This document shows, piece by piece, positions 1 through 11,963 of a stretch of 64,000 nucleotides of DNA; position 1 is the stretch's first letter, and each line of letters opens with the position of its first letter. The position numbers were made by a program, and so were the translations under genes. Source of the stretch: Stichopus chloronotus (Eukaryota; Echinodermata; Holothuroidea; Aspidochirotida; Stichopodidae); assembly GCA_021234535.1 (NCBI GenBank), contig CM037830.1, positions 35,278,937 to 35,342,936 of the forward strand, written 5' to 3'. Under the pieces are notes generated by a model, which was not told where the DNA came from, ran no database searches, and saw only the letters and a program-made list of their open reading frames with translations.

Positions 1-858
1 GAATTATCAGTAAAAACAAAGCCTAATGTTGAATATTTTAAAACAAAATACACAGCATACTATGTGTTGACAATAATCAAGTATTTCCCCAGAGATACAG
101 TTTATCAAATGTTTCATCCAGGCCTAGATTTTTTTTGGACTCTCTGACCTCATCTCACCCAAGAAAATGTTATGATTATTCTCCAACCTGTTTTGGCCGT
201 CCTAGTCAATATTTTCCTAACTGCAGGCGGCTGAATGTTTTCCTGACTTCATTTTTATGGGTGTTCGATATTGATCGTTTGCATCGTTTTGGTGGAGATG
301 CTTTTCGTGGTCTTGACATTTTACAACACAATCTGTCAAGTTTCATCTACATACATCCTGTAATACTTGCTACTTGTTGAGTCCAGCTTAAAGACCCAGA
401 TATATCGACTTTAGGGACTTAAATGTCCTATTTTTATTTCTATGTCTTACCATTTCTTCTTCAAACTGTCAGGACCATTTCGCTAATCTAATTTCCTTCC
501 CGTTATTAGCAATCTGAGTTCATTTACCATCCACCAAGGGCATTTAACAAGCTAGCAATAATAAAAGCATTAGGCAGGGAAGGAAAAATAGAAGCATTAA
601 TGAAGCTCAAACAGCGTCTGATAGTGGCACTTAAAGACAAAACAACCCCTCACATCCTCCCCTTTGAGAGAGAAAAAGAGAAAGAGGTTTGAAGACAAGT
701 TGGAAGAGAGGTTTGAAGCAGTCGATATCATTTCCATATTTTCAGTTTCTAAAATATTGAACACATTTCTGAGTATCAAAATCAAGCACTTTTCAAGTAA
801 TACTTTTGTTCTTCAAGGACATCATACCACACTGAAAACATTCTGGAAATATCAATTC

Positions 859-2287
859 CAGGGTTTCCCCTGGTACTTAATTCCGGAGGTGGCCGCCTCG
901 CAACTTTTTAAGACCGCCTCGCCCAAAAATACCGTAATTACCGCCTAACGTGTTTATATGACAGGGCTGTAAAAAGTCGGGAAGCGGGAGGCTCCTTCCC
1001 GGGAAATTTTGTGTCTCGTGGGAAATCCGCTTCTGTACTTCTGGCCGTGTCTATCTCGTACATATCATGCATAACTTGTTTTGAACATTCGATCACAGAA
1101 TGGTAGAGATCACACATGTGGTTTCCTAAATAGTTACGTCCGAAATAACTGGTAAATAAATCCATTCAAATGTGTATCCGAAATGCCCCATCCACGTTCA
1201 ATCTTCAACAAAAATTGAAGTAAATTACTATCTTGTAAAAGAATGCCCCTATCTTTTACTCATGATCAATATTTTTCAAGTTATATATATATGTGAAAAA
1301 ACAACGTTGGCAAATGTTTCCAGAGGATTCTACATATACCTCCTTTACTACATTCAATGTCAATTAAAAAGCATAATCTTAGGCCTGCCTTAGGCCTGCA
1401 TGCATACGCAAATTATCTGCAGAATGACAGCTAGCGGACATATCGCAACCCATAGAAATACAAAAATGAACGTATATTTCTATATTCAAAACCCTTCACG
1501 AAACCAATAGTCTGCTTCTTCAAACCTTTAGTCTAAACATTTTAAAGTGACTATGATCAATGAACAAAACAATAAAACTCTGAGACCTGCAACTTACAAA
1601 ATGTCGGTTGTTCCCTGTTATACAGAAATATGAATTGCCAGGGTGGTTAGGCTATTCAGTATACACCCACCTGTATTAGGATATGATTACCTAAAATTTT
1701 CGGAAGGCTGCACATGATCTTACGTGATTCTTTTCACGGAACTTTTAGGGACATTTCAACTTCATAAAAGTATATTACACAGTTTACACGACATGTGCAA
1801 CATTGCACAGAACGTTTTGATTTTGAAGCAATATCAATGATTTTTTCCTGATAGGACTATCCTGTTTTCACCCGTTACAACTTAAAGAGTTGAAATTGAG
1901 CATGTATTTCAAATGATTCGTACACGTCTAAAAACGCTAAATTCACTGAGTTTCCGGGTGCTGTGCACCCTGAACCCCTACCGGGATCGTCCATGGACCC
2001 CCCAAGGGGCCCTATGGCAGGCCCATTGACCCCACGCTGGTATGACAATCGTTTTGCTATCGAATGATGCCTACTGCGCCATGTAAGTGGCGCAAAACCT
2101 GACTATATTGTGACTACCCTCCTGGAGATTTACACTCTTTCTAGCGCTGTTTATATCATGGTCAAAATTCTAGAATCACCCACTCTTCGAGAACTTACTA
2201 AGTACGGATTTGAACCCAAAATTCATGGCGGCGTCAAGTAATTCACCCTCACCGCCTCACACTCTGAAAAACCCAGGGGAAACCCTG
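859..2287. mobile_element. Non-autonomous DNA transposon, TIR CAGGGTTTCCCCTGG, 5-bp TSD
   Basis: Left end CAGGGTTTCCCCTGGTACTT; right end, read inverted, CAGGGTTTCCCCTGGGTTTT: 15 identical terminal bases. Flanked by AATTC at 854-858 and 2,288-2,292. The related repeat at 56.5 kb shows the unoccupied site with one AATTC, which confirms insertion and duplication. Length 1,429 bases with no transposase frame. Subterminal GCC/GCCTC motifs occur at both ends. CAGGG termini suggest the hAT superfamily; a 5-bp duplication is shorter than the usual 8 bp and fits the 5-bp hAT subgroup. Confidence 0.88.
1935..2035. repeat. GC-rich repeat block inside the transposon
   Basis: A run of the type 'tttccgggtgctgtgcaccc...ccctaccggga...ggaccccccaaggggcccta' resembles the internal GC-rich block of the hAT family at 41.15-41.92 kb and 30.79-31.54 kb (cttccgggggcttcgcc, ctggaccccactaggggtcc). 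It is probably a shared or captured module. Confidence 0.5.
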
Positions 2288-4168
2288 AATTCTTTCGAAA
2301 ACTTGAGTTTGGCAGGGAACAAATTTGGTCCTGGTCGAAGCACTTGTTGACGATAATAATTAAGTAAAAATGTATCACAATATTTCAAATCATTAGAATT
2401 CCAACACTCTGCAAGGACTTTGATGCAAAGAACAAAATTCAAGGCCTTCAAAATGGCAGCTTTCAATTCAAGAACTGTCAAGGTAATTAAGGCCCTGTAT
2501 GAACCCTGAACATATTACCAATTTAGTTGACAAACCTTACAACAAAACTTACCGCTATTTGGCTGATACACTAGTTTCACTTCTAAGTGTGGGGTTAGCA
2601 TGGCCAATGTATTATTTCCATTCAACATCACCAAAGATTTGTTTTTAAGTTTTGAGTTAACATTTTGTAGACGAAGGTTTTTGCATATGATACAGACACA
2701 CCTGTGGCTTCACAATATTAAAGTCTCTTCAGCACTTCACGATCAGGTACTTTCTGAAGTTTTACAATTTAAAAACACACTAACAATGTCTCAGAATTGT
2801 TTAAAATGTTCGCTTTCTGACATTCCCCAATGTGTCTGTCCATATGTCTAGTGGGAAAAAAAGTCAATTTCAGATAAGAAGTTTTCAAAGTCCGGACGTT
2901 CTTTTTGCAAACAACAAAATGGAAGGGGTACTGACGATACAAGCTACGACCAGAAACAAAGAACTGCTGTCACGTGACAAGTCCACCATTAATGAGTCAA
3001 GTTCCGCCCTTTTCTAATTATACCAAACGTTCTGGTAAGCATGTACTAATTGTACTTGGACCTTCATCAAAGGCCTACTTAACAAGAAAGCCAAGAGGTT
3101 TAGTGATTCCTTGCTGCTAATACACCTGGATTAATTCTTTCCAAGTAGCAATATACTGTAGAAACCACAGGCTACCAGATAAAGCCATTAACAATGTATA
3201 CATCATTTTCCAACAACTACTTTACATATGTAATGTCAGTTAATATTGGAGGCCAAGAATTCTCCAGTCTGCACAGTGATATCACTGGTACAGTACACAT
3301 TCTCCAGGAACAAGAGATATACTCATATTACAGTTGAAATCATTGCCAATTATTATGTAATCTACATAAATTCCTCCATCTACCCAATCTACACAACCAA
3401 GTAATAACATATACATCTCTATTGCATAATAAGACTTTTCCGCATAAAAAAATCTTTGACACAGCTACTACTTTCCACTTCAGAAAACAAAGTGTATTCC
3501 ACATTGTTTGATGACAGAACAAGGGCTTTATCTCAGATACTGATTCCTCTCTGAAAGATAAGCAGGTCAAACCTTACTCATCACCATTTTCAGACAAACA
3601 AATGTCTCAGTTGAAACAAAAAGCCAATTATGGCTTTGAAACCTGGGTGAGCACTTTTAACTGTCAAACCAACAGTGATAAATAAAAGAAGCATGATACC
3701 AATTACTGTACTGCTGATTTGTGGACTAAATAGAAACTCCAAGGTGTATGGTGCTGAATTTAATCAACCAAGTTGGGCTTTCAGACACTTTTCCACAGTA
3801 TTTCTTTGTTATGAGGTCAGCAAATAACCATAGCATAATACTCACAAACGCAGACATATTTTATCGGAAACCAGCATCATGCCAGCTGAGGATGCATAGA
3901 AGAAGTTTCATGATTACAAGTCAAAGTCTTGTGAAATTAGTACACTTTATAACCTAAATGACAGGTACAAATTTTCAAATAGGAACTTCCTAAATGGGCA
4001 AGCATTGCCAGTCTTTGCTTGGAAGAGAGCTCAAATACCTTCTACCCATAAGAAAAGACAGAAAAGTGAAACAACACCAGCAAAGGTCTTAACATTTTGT
4101 ACTCAGTGGTTGTGATGACTCCAGAGTTCTGACGAGGACTTAGCTATTGAATTTGTGATTTTACTCAC

Positions 4169-4314
4169 CCATGACTGAAACGTCATATTCCACTTTAAAG
4201 CAAGCTTCTCCTAGCAACTGTTTCAAGATCATGAGGGCATCACTGTGAGTGATGTGATTAAGAGGTGTGGAATTCACCGCCACGATTCGATCCCCGATCT
4301 TCAACGTGCCCTCC
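4169..4314 (-). CDS. GRIP: GRIP exon 8 (second half of PDZ2; last exon in window)
   Basis: 146 bases; acceptor ATCATTTCCAG, donor GTGAGT (4,168-4,163). With the preceding AG it reads REGTLKIGDRIVAVNSTPLN, then HITHSDALMILKQLLGEACF and KVEYDVSVM. It covers the GDRI strand, the THxxAxxILKQ alpha-B helix and the final strand of PDZ2, then enters the PDZ2-PDZ3 linker. The tail EYDVSVM is identical to remembered GRIP1. The next exon is not within the 4,162 bases to the left edge. Confidence 0.95.
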
Positions 4315-6299
4315 CTGGAAATGATGAAAGGTAAAAAAGGTCGAAAGCAGTTCACACCATGTAGAGGACACTACAAATGGCAGGCAAAGCTCGGTGGAAA
4401 GAACCACTGCTCATTAACTAAACTGACTCTTACCATGAAAAACGATTGCTAGGTACAAAAGGCATCTAAAATCAGGCAATCATATCTTAACTTGTGAGGT
4501 TGGACACATATCATCACATTGAATTTTTCAGAAATGTTTCAGAAATTTTTATTGCTACATAAGTTTGAAAAATTACAAGATGAGGGCACAAAGACGGCCT
4601 GCATTTTTGTTTACATATGACTGTATTGTCACTTCGAAACATTTTATGTTTACACTCAACTTGTTTTGCAAAGCTTCATGAATTCTTAACAAGCTTAAAT
4701 AAGACAAATGCACAACTTGATATTGCCTGTATTCCCAGCTTACTTACAAAGCAATGCTTCTCATATTTTACTGAAAAGAAGTCTCCCATGTAGGCATGGA
4801 CTGAAAGTCACACTGTCAGCAAAGAGCTACATATATAGAGGCAAGTGGGAATCAGCAAGTTGATGTACCTTTCTTCACTTGCTGGTACCTCAACAGTAGG
4901 CCAAACTTTAAGGAAAAAGTACATCACTGGAAAGGTATGTTTGAAGACAGTTACTAAGTAAAGGAAAAGTTTGATCTGGTATATATACACTTCCACCTCT
5001 TCCCCTCTCTCTGACCCACTACGTCCTCATGGACACTAAAGAAAAGAAAATTTACTAGCATTGCAATAATCCTGTTACAACTAGTTGTGTTGGCTTATGA
5101 CTGGTGAAGGTCAGTTTGACATTAAATCTCGAGACAGTTTTAAAGGTTATGATAAAGCATGCAAAGGGAAACTGTAGTGAACTAGAGTGTGAAAGTGAAT
5201 AACATGATCTCATATCCCAGCAACATTGTTTGATCCATTGCACGTCCTCCTTGCCAAACAAAATTGATTCAAGCTGACAGGTGAAGAGAAGGGGGTACAC
5301 GATGATGACGGTCAATTTAGAGGGGTGCTTCCAAACATCAAATACTCTGCTTCTTTCTCTGATTAAAATGACCAGAAAGTGAGTCCAAAAGTTCATCTTC
5401 TTTTGTTTGGGAATCGTTACTCCTATAGAGTTTCTTTCCTCTACTGTTGGTGGCAGCTTTGTCACAGTATTTTTGATGGGTGGAGGCCTCTAAAATACGA
5501 TTCACCGTATTGCACTTGACCAGCATCAAAGACGTACTTCACGTGGCATGCATTGTAAACTTGTTCAAGAGTCCATATGTACTTTAGTGAAGAGTGTTCC
5601 AGGGTAACGCATCTTCCAGACGCTTTTACTGTCGATTACCTAGTTTTGTGATTCGTACGTGACCTTGTGCCATAACTTGCTTGGCACAGACCTACTTTAA
5701 ACCCGAGCCATCGATGGAGCCAACATACAGTCACCTGGCTTTAATTTGCATCCAATTTTAAGCCTTAAATATCTGATGTTAAAGCTAGTGCTACATCACC
5801 ATAACTCATTATCTTGTAACCTTCGTAATATTTGGATGCGTTGTTTTTACAAGCACAGACAGATGAAATTGATTACAAATGTGCTACCAGATGTATTCTG
5901 AGAGGAATCTTACCACCCCCCCTTCAAATTCTGGTAGTTGTAACATAGTTGACGACATCACAATATCATTGACAGTACTCAACAGCAACAAGAATGACGA
6001 CCTTGTCCCAATTCTGCTGCTACAAATATATTTATACAAAAAAAATGTAAATATAATGCAGCACAGCAGTTCTAGGGTTGGCTATGCTCACAGCTGAGGA
6101 GACTGCCCCCGTTCATTGCAACATCGCACAACCTGACATAGCAGCCTGATGGAATAGGGGGCAAACAAGACGGGACACCAGGTAGTACACATAAGGCATT
6201 TTAAATGAATGATTCACGCTTTTAACAGAACTTTGACGAAGCCTCGAAAAGAAGATCGAGGAATGTGGATAATGAAAAGCAATATCTGAATTGAATTAC
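4315..6299 (-). other. GRIP intron between PDZ2 exons
   Basis: About 2 kb separating the two halves of PDZ2. No repeat family with clear ends and no other exon recognised. Confidence 0.75.
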
Positions 6300-6462
6300 C
6301 TATCAGCTGGTCCTCCCGGTCTGATGTGGGTAACCGTCAGTGGTCTAGACTTGCTGTGTAAAGGTTTCATGCCGCCTCTGACGGTGAATCCGAAACTCAT
6401 CTCCTCTCTGACCAGACGCAGCTCCAGCACCTTTGATATTGCACTTGTTCCATTTGCCGCAG
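6300..6462 (-). CDS. GRIP: GRIP exon 7 (first half of PDZ2)
   Basis: 163 bases; acceptor CTTTGCTTGCAG, donor GTAATT. Encodes PAANGTSAISKVLELRLVRE, then EMSFGFTVRGGMKPLHSKSR and PLTVTHIRPGGPAD, ending AG so that exon 8 completes Arg. It holds the PDZ1-PDZ2 linker, the PDZ2 beta-A strand, the SFGF carboxylate loop and the conserved RPGGPADR turn. Vertebrate GRIP1 has NTFGFVIRGG, KSRPVVITCVRPGGPADRE at the same place. In vertebrates the PDZ1-2 pair binds Fras1-type C-terminal tails. Confidence 0.95.
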
Positions 6463-9400
6463 CTGCAAGCAAAGGGTGCGGTAGTGTAAGAGAGTGGACA
6501 CAGACAAAGAGTGATCGGGGTAGAGGAGAATTGAGGCATATGCTCTCTATGGCTGTTTCCATACATCCCACAGCTTGTTACTGTAGGTTCACGGCAGATG
6601 CCCTCTACAGGAGAAAACTGCAAAACTCTTTCTGCCATGGCAAATGATCCCATGATGAACAGCAAACCTGAGATTTACAAATATTTCAAGTATTGCCTAT
6701 CCTCTTCTTCACCCTCCATAACTGGCCTAGGAGAAAATTTCGTTTGATGTCTCATAGTTTCTATGTAACCCCTACTAGTCCCCTGCTTCACCCAAAACCC
6801 CTCCCCTTTATTTGATGATAGATGCTATCATACGGTAATGATACTTAAAATGTGGACGAAAATTTCTTGACTATCTTTACATGGGTAATGGTAGTGAATA
6901 CACGTTGTGAAACTTAAAAGGTACATGAAGCTGAATCCAGACAAAGTTCAGGAATATAGAGTATGCAGTCGAATGAGAAATATTTGGGCACCTAAATGAA
7001 GGCTTAAAATCAACTTTAAACTTTGTGACCATAAGAGTTTTGGTAACCAAGAATGCAAGCTGTGACAAAGATGTTTACCAGAAACTAAGATGCTTAAAAG
7101 ACTTTGTTGAGATAGGCCTATAGCATATTAACCCCCCCTGCCAAAAAAAAAGATCTAGCCTGGTTTGGATTTAGAAATGCCATTGGGTGGTATACTGGCA
7201 CAATATGGATGACAGAGGGTAAAGACTAAAGTGGGTTTGCACGATGGAGGTGACAGAGGTAGAATATGTTTAGAAGCAACTATAGGGATACTTTTTATGT
7301 GAACAACGGAAATTCTACAACTTTGCATCGATCCTTTGATGAAATTTCAGTTCACCCATATCAGAAGTTGATTTTCCTTTTTTGTTTACCATGTGATACA
7401 GATGAAAACACTCAGGACTACAGTAGCATATACAGATGGAAGAATGAAAGGAGGTGCTAATCCTGCATGACAACAGATGGTGTGAGAGGTGGTGTCAAAA
7501 GGTTGCCTGTACTCTTGAAACGGTACATGGGAGTGCAGTTTGTTGACACAGGTAAGTGAGCAGTGAGGTAGATGTAGTTTAACCATGTTACAATTCGAGG
7601 TATTTCACATACAACACTTCTTTGACATGAAATATGTTAGGTAATGTATCAAACAAGATACATAACAAACACTCACAATATTAAACTTGAAGATCAAAGT
7701 TTACATCTAGTGAGTGTAAACATTAACTACCTCCCATCAAAAGCAAAGTCACAAATCCTCCTGTCAAACAATTGCTGCAATCGATACAATAAAACAACTA
7801 GGTCAATAACCCACCATATTGTCACTCACTGGCATAATTGTTCCAGACTATTTTTATGGCTTTCAATTGTTTCTTAAACTCAGATAACTCAAATAATATT
7901 GACTTTTTGATATTGATAAAATCTTCTATAAGCAACCATTAGTCTGTCAACCTTACATGAACTTCCTTGACAACAGAGAACTAAGATGAGATTTATCGTG
8001 AATATTCCATTGAACTTTCAATCAAAGGTTCTTCATTGTTTTCTAAAACTGGGAGTATCAGTCAGGATGAAACTTGCAGACCTGAAAACCAGCGTAGGCT
8101 GTGTCAATAATTCCATGGAACTCTAGCAGGCAAAAGGCAAACGAGGGCAAGCCTAGGCAAACAGGGCACAATGCTAGGTCTTAAATCAGACGGGTAGACG
8201 GTGAGATGCTATGGTCTTTAACAGAACATGTTGCATAGGTTAAAAAAAAATGCATTAATGGGCACAAGAAGTGAGTATATACAAGTACAATGAGACCTAC
8301 CCATCAAGCTACAATTGATACTGAAAGTTAGCAGTTACAGGAAACAATTTACAACGTTACAATTTACAAAGTTACACTTCACAGTTTGATGAGAGGGTAC
8401 TTTCAAGACTGTTTGACACAGAACTCCTTCCTCCAAATATCAAGTGGAATGGATCAGTGTATAAAGGTATTAAATAAACACACCAATAACTCTGTGCATT
8501 GATTTTAATAAATGATTTAAGTGTCACACTGTGGAGGCTTTCTTTTGTGTAACTAATACAGTAGCTTAGTGTTTATCTCATTTATGGAAGTGACAGAGCT
8601 CTTCTATTGTATAAAGGATACTGTAGCTTTGCCCAGTGTGGTCAGGTCCCCTGAGTAATTTGTACGACATACAAACGGGATGGTGGTGTATTGTGGGTAG
8701 CATTATTATACATTCAGCATGATAGGGTGCAATTAAGCAAGCAAGTTGATTCCTTCTTTACAATGTAAGTGATTCGTCACCCTCACTAGCTAAGGCTACC
8801 TTACATAATTGTTGTCAGCGTCAAATCTGAAACAGCAAACTAACCAACCTTTTACTGAGTGCACTTGCCACGAAAGTACAGTCTGACTAGTTCAACATAA
8901 CATAAGCTTATGAATGGTCAATCATCCATACAGCAAAGTATTTATTCTTCCTTGTTCCTCTACCCTTTCAATGAGTCTGCAATTGTTTCCACTTGATTTC
9001 GATCTACAGTGAAGCTTTAAGTTTTTACTTTGATGGTTCTGACAAAAATCCTCTATTTTCACAATCTGTCCTCTGGTGACCTTTATCAACAAAAGGTTTC
9101 TTGTACTTGATTTACTGTGACAGGCTGGAAGTGCTTTGGAATGTAGTAAATTCAAAGGACCAATACCTGATTACCTGTCCAGACATGTTACTTCCACGAC
9201 TACTGAAACAATCATTCCAATAATCAAACCAGAATGCACAAACGTGTTGAGTTTTCGATGAATTCATCATGAGGAATTTTCATCATGAATCTCACATATT
9301 GCATAAGTAAAGGAAGCGTACCATACTTGGTTATTGTAATATAACAGTAATGTATCATATCACCAATTGAGATGAACAATGATATCCGCTGACCTAAGTT

Positions 9401-10404
9401 GATGACATACTGTTGGTATCCATCTGAATATGCACAACTGCATACTACAGAGCTATCCAAGAGCTTCACTGCATACCAAATATCAAATCTGTGCAAGCTT
9501 CCCCTCTTTAGATATCATGTTTACAAGGTTTGTCTTGACTCGGCTCTTGTTGATCTCAAACTCTGACCCCCAATCAAAATCAATAGGCTAGCTGCACTCA
9601 ATTAGATATGTCCTCATATCAGAAATACTGTAAGCTCAACAAGATACACCCACATACCAAAAATGCGATCTATTCAAACTTCCCTTCTTTAAATAGTGTG
9701 TGTACAAAGTTTTCACTATTTGATTCATGTTGACCCTAAATGAACTTTGACCCACAAATGACCTTTGACCTACACAAAAAACAATTGGCTTCTTGTCTTT
9801 AATAAGGTTCTCCCACACAGTAAATAGGAGATCCGCACAAGTTTCCAATCTTGAGATTCGTGTTTACAAGATTTTACCTGAGCCATGTTGACCACAAAAT
9901 GACCTTTGACCTCCACCAAACACAATAGGCTTCTTGTACTCAATATGGTACACCCACAACGAATACGAGCTCTGTACAAGTTTTCCATCTTGAGATATTG
10001 TGTTTACAAGGTTTTCACTATTTGAGCCCTCAGTATGGTACACCCACATACCAAATATGAGATCTGTAAAAGCTTCCCTAATTGAGATATCATGTTTGCA
10101 AGGTAGGTGTCACAAATACACACACACACATGCACATACCCACGCACATACACCGCATGAGTACAAAGGTTACGATTTCATCCAACCAAAAACTCAAGAT
10201 AATCAGTCAGCAAAGCAACAGTATGCTCACCACATTGCGTGGATTACAGGATTCAACAGTTTTATTTCTTAAAACTGCATTGCTCTGGCTAATGAACTAT
10301 TTTACAAAAATCTTTGCACCTCTTCGGTCAAGTGGTCAAGTGGTGGAATGCGATCAATGTGGGCAATAAATGGTTGAGCACTTTCCTCTTAGGAGAACAC
10401 TTAC
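6463..10404 (-). other. GRIP intron between PDZ1 and PDZ2
   Basis: 3.9 kb. Mostly featureless AT-rich sequence to about 9.48 kb, then a tandem repeat tract carrying DR1-like motifs ending in a CA-rich microsatellite (separate entry). Confidence 0.75.
9480..10150. repeat. DR1-motif tandem repeat tract A with terminal CA-rich run
   Basis: Diverged tandem units of about 140-150 bases containing 'ttgaccc...aaatgacctttgacctccacc', 'caataggcttcttgtact', 'tacacccacatacc' and 'gagatatcgtgtttacaaggtttt'. Perfect TGACCTTTGACCT occurs at 9,759-9,771 and 9,900-9,912. The tract ends in a cacacaca/catacac run at about 10,114-10,155. Same family as the tracts at 25.6 and 27.06-27.86 kb. Confidence 0.85.
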
Positions 10405-10614
10405 GAACTGGCGGCACTTCGTGTTCCAATTCCAACTTGACTCGATTTCCAGCGCTCTTGAGGAGACCGATCACCTCGTCGTGCCTCAGGTTGGCTGTCT
10501 GCACGCCGCTGACAGACGTGATGAAATCACCGACTTGCAGCAGGTCACTCCTCTGAGCGATGCCTCCAGGCCGCATGTTAGATACCCTAATACGGCCATC
10601 TTTGTCTATGCCAC
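10405..10614 (-). CDS. GRIP: GRIP exon 6 (body of PDZ1)
   Basis: 210 bases between acceptor ATTTCTGTGCAG and donor GTAAGT. 69 complete codons run [18 protein letters not shown], then [19 protein letters not shown], then [20 protein letters not shown] and [13 protein letters not shown]. This is the rest of PDZ1: the beta-B/C hairpin, alpha-A ([12 protein letters not shown]), the FRHDEII-like alpha-B helix and the last strand. It matches vertebrate GRIP1 PDZ1 (IAARSDQLDVGDYI, FRHDEIISLLKNVG, LEVEYELPPV) across its whole length. Phase 1 at both ends. Confidence 0.95.
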
Positions 10615-11891
10615 CTGCACAGAAATTGCAAAAAAATGACGGTCTGTTCACAGTAAATCTGCAACTGATGTCCAATGTCACAGGCTCCATTACAGTAAAA
10701 TTGACAAGATGGAGAAACTGAAAGGAGGGAGAATTGTAGCAAAAAGTAAAAGAGTCCCCAAACCTCACTGCTGGAGGTACTCACAAGCGACTATACATAC
10801 GCCTTGCTTACACTTTTCCATTCTTCTCCTTGCAAGACATGCTCCCAAATCAAGTTCTAGCAATGAGTCCTCTATCCACAGAATAGACTTCAATTATGCT
10901 ATGCTATTGAGGCATACAAGTTGCAAAGTGTTTTTAAAAAAATGCATCACAGTCCAAAAGCCACCAAAGTACGGTAAAACCTTGAGTTTCTCATGCTTTT
11001 CTTCTTCTTTTTGAGTACCAATTACTACTTTGTTGTTCTTCAAGAAAATTCTCTTCTCTCGGTAGCATGGTGTGGGGGCTGAATGATGCATTAGTATACA
11101 ATAACGGGGTGCTTGTATGTCTATGATGTGAATTATGCAATCTTTAGAATGCTGAAAGGTAATGCATTGCATACAGTAGTTGCATTAGTGTGCCAGAAAA
11201 TGAATAAATTTCTTTGCTATCTACTCAGTAAACTTTATTCCTTCTCATTGTCCTCTATTCTCCTCTCTTCTTCCCACTTCCTGCCTTTCTTATCCTCTCC
11301 TCTCCCTTCTCACTTCACTTCATCAACCCCACACTCACAAGCTCAGAAGGTTTGGTGCTCAACCAGCAACCATAACAGGTTAGTGTCTTTTTTTCCTCGT
11401 GTACTTTTTTTCTTCTACCAGTCGAATATATTCTCTCTACAGTTTCTACACCGACACAGTTCACAGAAGGAATTCTTGAAAGCACGACCTTGAATCGATA
11501 CACAAAATGACCGCAAAATAGATTACGTGCCTTACACATTGACATACAGTACAACAAAACCAAATAACAACAACACTTCAACCTGACAACGTCTCTCAAA
11601 TCAACGAGGAATGTCACGGGGTTGCGATAAAGTCTTCTTGACCTTTTTCATTTTTTGAAAACTTTCTCCTTCTGAGTGACAAATTCAAATCCTGCTGGTC
11701 CTGCTGGGGTGGAAAGCAGGATCCCACAAAGGCAACTGTGAAGGGAGACTGGTCACACACACTGCTGGTCACACAGTCAACACAGAATTGTCAGTTGCTA
11801 TGGAGTAATGGTTACTACGGTAAATGCATCTCTATGGGTTACCGGACAAGAGGTGAGGGAGCACATGCTTCAAATTTCAAATCATACTCAC
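10615..11891 (-). other. GRIP intron inside PDZ1; pyrimidine tract at 11.24-11.33 kb
   Basis: 1.28 kb. 10,735-10,830 resembles 16,690-16,770 (shared 'cacaa(g)tgactatac' and 'ccttgctt' blocks), a dispersed repeat. 11,240-11,330 is almost pure C/T on the plus strand (purine-rich on the transcribed RNA). Confidence 0.65.
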
Positions 11892-11963
11892 CAGATATTG
11901 TTAAACCAAATCCAGCACCGGGAGGTTTTTCAAGCTCCACTATGGTCACTGTTCTACATTCAT
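11892..11963 (-). CDS. GRIP: GRIP exon 5 (start of PDZ1)
   Basis: 72 bases between acceptor TTCAACACAG and donor GTGAGT. Encodes DECRTVTIVELEKPPGAGFG then LTIS, with Gly completed by exon 6. This is the first beta strand of PDZ1 and its carboxylate-binding loop: GFGL occupies the GLGF position. Compare VVELMKKEGTTLGLTVSGG in vertebrate GRIP1. In vertebrate GRIP1, PDZ1 has a closed peptide groove and serves mainly to stabilise PDZ2; whether that holds here cannot be judged from sequence. Confidence 0.87.

Larger units (their letters stand above)
775..2508. repeat. Older hAT-like MITE, copy 1 (interrupted)
   Basis: 775-858 plus 2,288-2,508 are the two halves of a repeat that is uninterrupted at 56,541-56,887. 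Shared blocks include tcaagcacttttcaag, gataataattaagtaaaa, and gatgcaaagaacaaaattca. The right end (ggccctgtatgaaccctg) is the inverse of a CAGGGTTcaTAC-type terminus, typical of hAT elements. The left terminus of this copy is eroded. The break contains the 1.43-kb element at 859-2,287. Confidence 0.8.
1..4168 (-). other. GRIP intron (partial) with nested repeats
   Basis: No exon could be recognised on either strand; in particular no PDZ3 motif on the minus strand. The interval holds the composite transposon at 775-2,508 (separate entries). The rest is AT-rich unique sequence. Confidence 0.7.
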
